From an uncultured Phaeodactylibacter sp. (GTDB lineage: Bacteria; Bacteroidota; Bacteroidia; Chitinophagales; Saprospiraceae), in contig CAJXXJ010000228.1 of assembly GCA_913062745.1 (NCBI GenBank), positions 1-6,542 on the forward strand: a stretch of DNA of 6,542 nucleotides, written 5' to 3'. Both the position numbers and the translations under genes were made by a program. Position 1 is the stretch's first letter. Each line of letters starts with the position of its first letter. This document shows, piece by piece, positions 1 through 4,797 of this stretch. A model generated the notes under the pieces. It was not told the origin of the DNA and searched no databases. It was given only the letters and a program-made list of their open reading frames with translations.

Positions 1-115
1 TCTGCTGCATAACGGCGGGGATGGCCAGGGACTGTACTGGAGTAGCCGTTTCAAAGCCCATGGCGTCAAGGCCGTCGAGCAATTCTGGTTCGAAACCAAA
101 TTCTGTGAATTTCAA
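1..115 (-). CDS. DEAD-box RNA helicase, N-terminal fragment (runs off the left edge)
   Basis: This is the beginning of an ATP-dependent DEAD-box RNA helicase; these enzymes unwind RNA duplexes in ribosome assembly and mRNA turnover. Only 38 codons are inside the window. The translation reads FGFEPELLDGLDAMGFETA, then TPVQSLAIPAVMQQ. GFETATPVQ (residues 20-28) is the Q motif that recognises adenine, and Phe3 lies 17 residues upstream of it, where the family keeps an isolated aromatic residue. The Walker A motif and the DEAD box lie outside the window. The start is placed at TTG (115-113): upstream in frame there is only another TTG (139-137) and then a TAA, with no ATG. The first internal ATG (codon 19) would remove the conserved Phe. 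A purine-rich AGAGAG lies just upstream of the TTG. The family is clear; the subgroup (RhlE-like is my guess) is not. Confidence 0.85.
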   Translation of the reverse strand, partial: MKFTEFGFEPELLDGLDAMGFETATPVQSLAIPAVMQQ

Positions 116-154
116 ATTCTCTCTTTTTCTTTCTTTCAAAAATGCAGATGAATG

Positions 155-162
155 CGAAGATA
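155..162 (-). promoter_or_regulatory. Probable Bacteroidota-type -7 element for the helicase
   Basis: On the minus strand the octamer reads TATCTTCG, one mismatch from the Bacteroidota primary-sigma consensus TAnnTTTG. It lies 39 bases upstream of the TTG start, which would give a leader of roughly 30 bases. I see no good -33 TTG box at the usual spacing, so this is a plausible rather than a firm promoter. Confidence 0.35.
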
Positions 163-205
163 GCCCTTTTTAGGCTTTTTCAGCCCTAAGCTCCTTGCAA
201 TCAGG

Positions 206-228
206 CGGTTTATCCGTCTAATAAACGC
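206..228. promoter_or_regulatory. Inverted repeat between divergent genes, possible operator
   Basis: GTTTAT (208-213) and ATAAAC (221-226) are perfect inverted arms around a 7-base spacer. Allowing one bulged G, the arms extend to GC(G)GTTTAT and ATAAACGC. The site lies between the helicase and the plus-strand orphan gene, a normal place for a regulator site. No U-tract follows, so a terminator is unlikely. A six-base arm in AT-rich sequence can occur by chance. Confidence 0.25.
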
Positions 229-314
229 ATGAAAGGGGTAAAATGGCCCTATGGCTACCGAATAATTACAAACAAGCAGGCACGAAGCTGTATTTACTTA
301 ACCAAAAGCATACT

Positions 315-839
315 ATGCCTGATTTACACGAACGGCTCGACACCCTTCTGCAGCAGGGTTGTCAGCTCTTTCAGCCACAGGGGCAGGCTCTGCTGGCATC
401 TGCCTGGGCCGCTGTTGCCTGGGAGCGGCTCCGCCTGCTTTACCTTACGGAAAATGGGCAGCTGAGGCAGTGGGAAGTCCGCCCGGTGGCCAGCGACTTT
501 GACCCGTCCACCTCCAAGTTGTATGTAGCGTATACGGAGCAGGACTACCTACAGTTGCGGCCTTTGCCGGCAAAGGTGCAGCCGGAGTCCCGAAAGCGCC
601 TGCAGGCGTGCCTGCATCAGCTGTGCCGGGAGGCGCTCCCCCGGCAGGCACAGGAAGAAGGCTGGGTGGAGCAGCGCCCCGGTCAGCTGCAGGCATGGGT
701 ATGGAATGCCGCCCGTGCCGGGGGCGGGGAAGAGGAGGCCGCGGTGTTGGGGCGGGCGCTCTGGCTGGCTTACCATCTGCAGCAGCGGGGAGCGCCCCTC
801 GTGCATTGGCTTTCTCAGTCCCGCTATGCCCGGCCATAA
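315..839 (+). CDS. Hypothetical protein, Gln/Arg/Leu/Ala-rich, about 174 residues
   Basis: I do not recognise this protein. From ATG 315 it opens with a likely amphipathic helix (MPDLHERLDTLLQQG), then an Ala/Trp-rich segment (ASAWAAVAWERLRLLYL), a short strand-turn-strand region (ENGQLRQWEVRP, KLYVAYTEQ), and a long helical C-terminal half rich in Gln, Arg and Leu ending SQSRYARP. There is no signal peptide or obvious membrane span, so it is probably cytoplasmic. An in-frame ATG at 243 has an AAAGGGG just upstream and would add 24 residues. I prefer 315 because third-position G+C is about 43% between 243 and 314 but over 60% in the codons after 315, and the extra residues look like translated leader. 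The real start is uncertain. It lies 97 bases before the AIM24-family gene, with no evident functional link. Sustained coding bias argues for a real gene. Confidence 0.6.
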   Translation: MPDLHERLDTLLQQGCQLFQPQGQALLASAWAAVAWERLRLLYLTENGQLRQWEVRPVASDFDPSTSKLYVAYTEQDYLQLRPLPAKVQPESRKRLQACLHQLCREALPRQAQEEGWVEQRPGQLQAWVWNAARAGGGEEEAAVLGRALWLAYHLQQRGAPLVHWLSQSRYARP

Positions 840-927
840 AATTCCTTTGTAGGGCAGAAAGGAGCTTCAATCGAAAAGGCCGAGGCAAACCGCCAAAAAA
901 TGAGTATACTTAGACCTCAAAAAACTC

Positions 928-931
928 AGGA
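928..931 (+). promoter_or_regulatory. Ribosome binding site of the AIM24-family gene
   Basis: AGGA ends 5 bases before the ATG at 937, a workable Shine-Dalgarno spacing that supports this start. Upstream, TATACTTA (905-912) faintly resembles the TAnnTTTG -7 box, but no -33 partner is visible, so I do not call a promoter. Confidence 0.4.
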
Positions 932-936
932 AAATC

Positions 937-1740
937 ATGAACGCACACGAAATTGATTACCAAATCTTCGGCGAGGAGATGCAGTTTGTAGAAATCGAAC
1001 TGGACCCCTACGAAACAGTGATTGCTGAAGCCGGCAGCTTTATGATGATGGACGACGGCATCGAGCTGGCCACCATCTTCGGCGACGGCAGCCACCGCGA
1101 GCAGAATGCCGGCCTGTGGGGCAAAGTGCTCTCTGCCGGCAAGCGCCTGATCACCGGCGAAAGCCTGTTTATGACGGCCTTTACCCACGGCGGCACAGGC
1201 AAAAAGCGCGTCTCTTTCGCTTCTCCGTATCCGGGCCGCATCATCCCGCTCGACTTGTCAGAGCACGCCGGCCGCGTTATTTGCCAAAAGGATGCTTTCC
1301 TGTGTGCTGCCAAGGGCGTTTCGGTCGGCATCGAATTCTCCCGGCGGCTGGGCAGAGGCTTCTTCGGCGGTGAAGGCTTCATCATGCAAAAGCTGGAGGG
1401 CGATGGCATGGCATTCCTGCACGCCGGCGGTACGGTAGTGCGCAAAGAGCTGGCGCTGGGCGAGACCATGCGCGTGGATACCGGCTGCCTGGTCGGGTTC
1501 ACTGCTGATGTTGACTACGATATCGAGATGGTCAAGGGCATCCGCAACATGTTCTTCGGCGGCGAGGGCCTTTTCTACGCCCGCCTGCAGGGGCCCGGCA
1601 GCGTATGGGTACAGTCGCTTCCGTTCAGCCGCCTGGCCGACCGGATAGTAGCCGCTTCCCGACAGTACGGAGGCAAGAACAAGGGAGAAGGCAGCGTGCT
1701 TGGGGGCCTCGGCGATATGCTGGATGGCGACAACTGGTAA
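937..1740 (+). CDS. AIM24 / TIGR00266 family protein
   Basis: This is a complete 267-residue member of the AIM24 (TIGR00266) family, conserved soluble beta-rich proteins of unknown bacterial function; the yeast homologue Aim24 is mitochondrial and linked to the MICOS complex. Family marks seen here are [14 protein letters not shown] near the N-terminus (26-39), [19 protein letters not shown] (139-157) followed by LHAGGTVV, and a second related block [16 protein letters not shown] (206-221). The two FFGGEG blocks, 64 residues apart, fit an internally repeated beta fold. The tail is Gly-rich ([16 protein letters not shown]), as is common in the family. Length is normal and there is no signal peptide, so it should be cytoplasmic. 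The start is supported by the AGGA at 928-931. It is followed by a 347-base non-coding gap, so co-transcription with the transporter downstream is not obvious. The family call is firm; the role is unknown. Confidence 0.9.
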   Translation: MNAHEIDYQIFGEEMQFVEIELDPYETVIAEAGSFMMMDDGIELATIFGDGSHREQNAGLWGKVLSAGKRLITGESLFMTAFTHGGTGKKRVSFASPYPGRIIPLDLSEHAGRVICQKDAFLCAAKGVSVGIEFSRRLGRGFFGGEGFIMQKLEGDGMAFLHAGGTVVRKELALGETMRVDTGCLVGFTADVDYDIEMVKGIRNMFFGGEGLFYARLQGPGSVWVQSLPFSRLADRIVAASRQYGGKNKGEGSVLGGLGDMLDGDNW

Positions 1741-1826
1741 GCGGTCACCGGGCAATAAGTGGGCTGGCCGCTCAATCCTGAAAAAGGGAAAAAGCAAGAA
1801 CCAAAATAGTAAGCGGTTGTTAAATG

Positions 1827-1878
1827 ATAGCATTGCTATTCAAGTGCATAGCAGAATGCCTGGCTATTCGCAAATAGC
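1827..1878. repeat. Cluster of GCTAT/ATAGC inverted and direct repeats
   Basis: ATAGCA (1827-1832) faces TGCTAT (1834-1839). GCTATTC occurs at 1835-1841 and again at 1863-1869, 28 bases apart. CATAGC lies at 1847-1852. GCTATT (1863-1868) faces AATAGC (1873-1878) across a CGCA loop. The elements could form two small hairpins, or longer alternative pairings between the first GCTATT and the last AATAGC. This might be multiple binding sites or mutually exclusive RNA folds; nothing in the sequence decides. Confidence 0.4.
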
Positions 1879-1899
1879 GGTGTAAGAATATCTGTAGTG

Positions 1900-1927
1900 A
1901 TTCTCGGCTCTTTACGAGTCTGAGAAT
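1900..1927 (+). other. Bulged 11-bp stem-loop
   Basis: ATTCTCGGCTC (1900-1910) pairs with GAGTCTGAGAAT (1916-1927) with one bulged T at 1919 and one G-U pair, closing a TTTAC loop. No U-tract follows, so it is not a standard intrinsic terminator. It sits 25 bases before a second, stronger hairpin. Confidence 0.4.
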
Positions 1928-1952
1928 TCGCATGGTGACTGAGGCTTTTTCG

Positions 1953-1974
1953 GGAGAGGCAATCTTGCCTCTCC
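1953..1974. other. Perfect 10-bp inverted repeat, possible terminator or attenuator stem
   Basis: GGAGAGGCAA (1953-1962) and TTGCCTCTCC (1965-1974) are exact reverse complements, so the RNA would form a GC-rich stem of 9 to 10 bp with a tiny loop. It is the strongest short palindrome I noticed in the window. The T-run (GGCTTTTTCG, 1943-1952) lies before the stem on the plus strand, and what follows (ACTTTGACTT) is only moderately T-rich, so it lacks the U-tract of a textbook terminator. It could end the AIM24 transcript, protect a 3' end, or act in the SulP leader. Confidence 0.45.
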
Positions 1975-2029
1975 ACTTTGACTTACCAGCCCCTTTTTCC
2001 GCTTCACAGTTGAGTAAACCTCTAATTAA

Positions 2030-2061
2030 GACAAGGTGTTACTAGTAAATACACTTTTGTC
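2030..2061 (+). promoter_or_regulatory. Stem-loop or operator just upstream of the SulP gene
   Basis: GACAAGGTGT (2030-2039) pairs with ACACTTTTGTC (2051-2061) with one bulged T and one G-U, enclosing the 11-base loop TACTAGTAAAT. Its right arm ends 26 bases before the ATG at 2088 and overlaps TACACTTTTG (2050-2059), the best -7 candidate for this gene. The position fits either an operator over the promoter, for example for the neighbouring TetR protein, or a leader hairpin. Function is inferred from position only. Confidence 0.3.
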
Positions 2062-2087
2062 CTGCTACCCCGTTAACTCACTGCTGC

Positions 2088-4031
2088 ATGCGAAACATTT
2101 TCCGGTTTGACTTTTCCAACTTAAAAGGCGATTTCTTCGGCGGGCTGACCGCCGGTATTGTTGCGCTTCCCCTCGCTCTGGCCTTCGGTGCACAGACGGA
2201 GCTGGGCGCCATGGCGGGCCTGTACGGTGCTATTGCCATTGCCATACTGGCGGCTCTTTTTGGCGGTACGCCGACTCAAATCAGCGGGCCCACTGCGCCG
2301 ATGACGGTAGTTTCGGCAGCTGTTATTGCCAGCGCTATTACAGAGTCAGGCGTTTCTACAGTTGCGGAAGCGCTGCCGGTTATTGTAGCGACCTTCTTCC
2401 TGGCGGGTTTCTTTGAAATGCTGTTCGGCATACTGCGGCTGGGGCGGTACATCCGCTACATCCCCTACCCGGTAGTGTCGGGTTTTATGAGCGGTATCGG
2501 GGTCATCATCGTCATCACGCAGCTCTTTCCGGCCCTCGGCTACAACCCGGCTGCGGACACTGCTCTGGTAGCGCAGCAACTGCCGCACGCCGAGGAGCAG
2601 ATTTTAGAAAAAATCCTGCAAAAGGAAGAGTCAGAAGGCGTGCTCAGCGGGGTTATGAACCGCGCGGACCTGGCAGAGACCACACGGCGGGCGGAGCTGG
2701 TGACGCAGGAAGAAATACAGGAAGAAGCCGAGCGCCTGGCTGCCCGTGAGGCAGGAGGTACCGTGGGCACTATTACCTATCTTACCCGGCCGTTTACCGT
2801 GCCGGGCGGCATCAATTGGATCAACCTTGGGCTTACCCTGCTGACCATAATTATTATATACGGTTTCAAACGCATTACAACTGCATTGCCCAGCTCCCTG
2901 GTAGCGCTGTTGCTGGTCACCCCCCTTGCCTTCTTCCTGTTTGAAGGGCAGGTGCCGGTAATCGGGCGGGTGGAAGGCGGCCTGCCTCCGCTGCACCTCA
3001 ACTTTTTCTATGCGTTCACCGATATGGGCTTAATCAGTATGATCATACAGTTTGCGCTGACGCTGGCTGCCCTGGGCGCTATCGACTCCCTGCTGACTTC
3101 CGTGGTTGCCGACAATATCACCAAGACGAAGCACGACAGTGATCAGGAGCTGATTGGGCAGGGTATTGGCAATATGGGCGCTGCGCTGATTGCCGGGCTG
3201 CCAGGCGCCGGAGCCACAATGCGTACCGTAATCAACGCTCAGTCAGGCGGTAAAACCAAAATATCGGGAGTATTCGCCGGCATTTTTCTGCTGGCCGTAC
3301 TGCTCGGGCTTGGCCCGGTGGTGGCTTACATCCCGGATGCAGTACTGGCAGGTATTCTGATTACCGTAGGTATTGGCATCATTGATTATAAAGGGATGCG
3401 CCACATCCGCAGCGTCCCCAGGTCAGATGCAGTGGTCATGATACTGGTGCTGGTGCTGACGGTATTCGTCGATTTGCTGGTAGCAGTAGCTGCCGGTATG
3501 ATTCTATCCGCTTTGCTGTTCATGAAGAAAATCTCAGATGTGGTGGAAACCAAAACAAGCTCCGCCCCGTTAAGAGAATTTGCTCCGGAAGTACCCTTCT
3601 GTGATAAGGACAAACTAGCCGGTAAAGTAAGCGAGCATGTGTACATTAAGCGCCTGGACGGGCCCCTGTTCTTTGGCTTTGCTTCCCGCTTTCAGGACAT
3701 GATGAACGAGCTGCCGGATATCAAAGTAGTGGTCATGCGGATGGAGCAGGTGCCCTACGTAGACCAATCGGGCCTCTATGCCATGGAGGAAGCGGTGCAG
3801 GGGCTGCGCAGCCGCGGAATCGTGGTCGCATTCACCGGACTGCAGGAACAGCCCCGGCTAATGTTTGAGCGCATCAATCTTCTGCCCGGCCTTATCAACG
3901 AGGAGTACGCATTTGACAATTTCCAGGAATGCGTCAAGTGGTTGCAGCCTTATATCCGGGAAGAGAACCTGGCTTTTCTACGGGATGAGCAGGCGCAACA
4001 GGGGCAAAGCACCTCCATGCGGACCGATTAA
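2088..4031 (+). CDS. SulP (SLC26) family inorganic anion transporter with STAS domain
   Basis: This inner-membrane protein should carry an inorganic anion such as sulfate or bicarbonate, often with a cation or in exchange; the substrate cannot be read from the sequence. The membrane domain begins almost at once (GGLTAGIVALPLALAFG, 18-34) and contains the SulP signature TPTQISGPTAPM (61-72), the AIDSLLTSVVADN stretch (331-343) and GLPGAGATMRT (370-380), with its last spans ending near 480. A cytoplasmic STAS domain follows at about 515-625, including VPYVDQSGLYAMEEA with the DxSG signature (559-562). At 647 residues it is longer than many bacterial SulPs, largely through an acidic, helix-prone insertion at about 152-238. 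ATG 2088 starts directly before the conserved N-terminus; there is no strong Shine-Dalgarno. The TetR gene follows after 36 bases, suggesting an operon. Confidence 0.93.
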   Translation: MRNIFRFDFSNLKGDFFGGLTAGIVALPLALAFGAQTELGAMAGLYGAIAIAILAALFGGTPTQISGPTAPMTVVSAAVIASAITESGVSTVAEALPVIVATFFLAGFFEMLFGILRLGRYIRYIPYPVVSGFMSGIGVIIVITQLFPALGYNPAADTALVAQQLPHAEEQILEKILQKEESEGVLSGVMNRADLAETTRRAELVTQEEIQEEAERLAAREAGGTVGTITYLTRPFTVPGGINWINLGLTLLTIIIIYGFKRITTALPSSLVALLLVTPLAFFLFEGQVPVIGRVEGGLPPLHLNFFYAFTDMGLISMIIQFALTLAALGAIDSLLTSVVADNITKTKHDSDQELIGQGIGNMGAALIAGLPGAGATMRTVINAQSGGKTKISGVFAGIFLLAVLLGLGPVVAYIPDAVLAGILITVGIGIIDYKGMRHIRSVPRSDAVVMILVLVLTVFVDLLVAVAAGMILSALLFMKKISDVVETKTSSAPLREFAPEVPFCDKDKLAGKVSEHVYIKRLDGPLFFGFASRFQDMMNELPDIKVVVMRMEQVPYVDQSGLYAMEEAVQGLRSRGIVVAFTGLQEQPRLMFERINLLPGLINEEYAFDNFQECVKWLQPYIREENLAFLRDEQAQQGQSTSMRTD

Positions 4032-4067
4032 TCGAAACAACTCACGAACCCAGCCAACAACCTAACC

Positions 4068-4760
4068 ATGTCGATTACCATTCAAATGAAGCTGAATGAA
4101 AATTTGTACCTGCGCGACCCACAGGATACCAAACTGGGAAAGCGCATCATACAGTACAGTATCTTGCTGATTGACGAAATCGGTTTTGAATCATTCACCT
4201 TCAAAAAGCTGGCAGAGCGCATCAGCTCCACAGAAGCTTCCGTCTACCGATACTTTGAAAATAAGCATAAGCTGCTCGTCTATCTGCTCTGCTGGTACTG
4301 GGAGTGGATGAAGTTCCGCATCGATTTCAATACCATGAATATCGAGGACCCGAAACGGAAACTCAAGATCGCGATCTCTTCTATCGTGGATACGACCCGC
4401 CGCAATACGTCCATAGAATTTGTGGATGAGGATATCCTGCACCGCATCGTAGTGGCAGAGGCTACCAAAGCCTACCATACCAAAGAGGTGGACCAGGAGA
4501 ACAAACAAGGCTTTTTTCTGACCTACAAAGGGCTGGCTAAGCGCATTGCCAAAATCATTGAGGAAATCGACCCGCAGTATCCTTACCCGCGGGCACTCGC
4601 CAGTACGCTGCTGGAGATGTCGAATAACCACATTTACTTTGCCCTGCACCTCCCTTCGCTGACGGATATTGAGGTGCAAGAGGGCGATTTGAGCCAGGTG
4701 GAAAAACTACTGGAGCATTTCGCCTTTGATCTGCTTGGAGTAGGGGAAAGAAATACCTAG
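4068..4760 (+). CDS. TetR/AcrR-family transcriptional regulator
   Basis: This is a cytoplasmic one-component regulator of 230 residues, a normal length: it binds DNA as a dimer through an N-terminal helix-turn-helix and senses a ligand with a divergent C-terminal domain. The DNA-binding domain covers about 24-70, with helix 1 in RIIQYSILLIDEIGF and the helix-turn-helix in FTFKKLAERISSTEASVYRYFENKH (43-67); the YRYFENK end is the typical TetR form. The rest is helical with no recognised ligand pocket; it contains an aromatic patch (LLCWYWEWMKFRIDF, 73-87). ATG 4068 is preferred over the ATG at 4086, because the N-terminal arm then has the length I expect for this subgroup. The gene starts 36 bases after the SulP stop with no visible promoter between, so it probably shares that transcript and may control the transporter. 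Target and ligand are unknown. Confidence 0.9.
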   Translation: MSITIQMKLNENLYLRDPQDTKLGKRIIQYSILLIDEIGFESFTFKKLAERISSTEASVYRYFENKHKLLVYLLCWYWEWMKFRIDFNTMNIEDPKRKLKIAISSIVDTTRRNTSIEFVDEDILHRIVVAEATKAYHTKEVDQENKQGFFLTYKGLAKRIAKIIEEIDPQYPYPRALASTLLEMSNNHIYFALHLPSLTDIEVQEGDLSQVEKLLEHFAFDLLGVGERNT

Positions 4761-4797
4761 TTTTAGCCTTGGCAGGCCACTAGAACATCTTCCCCTG
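4741..4797. terminator. Nested hairpin at the convergent TetR/parC junction, possible bidirectional terminator
   Basis: Three stems nest around the two stop codons: AGGGGAA (4742-4748) with TTCCCCT (4790-4796), extendable by GA/TC past one bulged A; CTAGT (4757-4761) with ACTAG (4779-4783), holding both TAG stops; and GCCT (4766-4769) with AGGC (4774-4777) around a TGGC loop. The fold is the same on both strands, as expected where two genes converge with 19 bases between stops. Internal loops separate the stems and neither strand has a long U-tract, so efficiency is doubtful. Confidence 0.4.

Larger units (their letters stand above)
1741..2087. other. 347-base intergenic region with several inverted repeats
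   Basis: I find no credible gene here. From the left it holds: a 7-bp stem with one G-U right after the AIM24 stop (GCGGTCA 1741-1747 with TGGCCGC 1765-1771, no U-tract); a cluster in which ATAGC and GCTAT motifs recur (1827-1878); a bulged 11-bp stem (1900-1927); a perfect 10-bp stem (1953-1974); and a bulged 10-bp stem (2030-2061) ending 26 bases before the SulP start. No clear TAnnTTTG promoter was found; TACACTTTTG (2050-2059) is the nearest, with three bases instead of two between TA and the T-run. The region probably contains the end of the AIM24 transcript and the promoter and leader of the transporter. Confidence 0.5.

Noticed and set aside
2..151. Plus-strand open frame at the left edge, as the tail of an upstream gene
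   Set aside because: The opposite strand of the same bases encodes a clear DEAD-box Q motif with its conserved upstream Phe, while the plus-strand translation ends in low-complexity Ser/Phe sequence.
243..314. N-terminal extension of the orphan protein from ATG 243
   Set aside because: A Shine-Dalgarno-like AAAGGGG precedes it, but third-position G+C drops well below that of the following codons and the residues look like translated leader. Kept only as an alternative start.
445..888. Minus-strand open frame of 147 codons opposite the orphan gene
   Set aside because: Its Pro/Ala/Arg-rich translation is typical of the antisense of a GC-rich gene, and it shows no recognisable motif.
1741..1771. 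Intrinsic terminator directly after the AIM24-family stop
   Set aside because: The 7-bp stem has a 17-base loop, one G-U pair and no U-tract; too weak to call.
1258..1833. Minus-strand open frame of 191 codons overlapping the AIM24-family gene
   Set aside because: It lies opposite a gene with clear family motifs and shows none of its own; a shadow frame.
4191..4679. Minus-strand open frame of 162 codons inside the TetR gene
   Set aside because: Antisense shadow; the plus strand has an unmistakable TetR DNA-binding domain.
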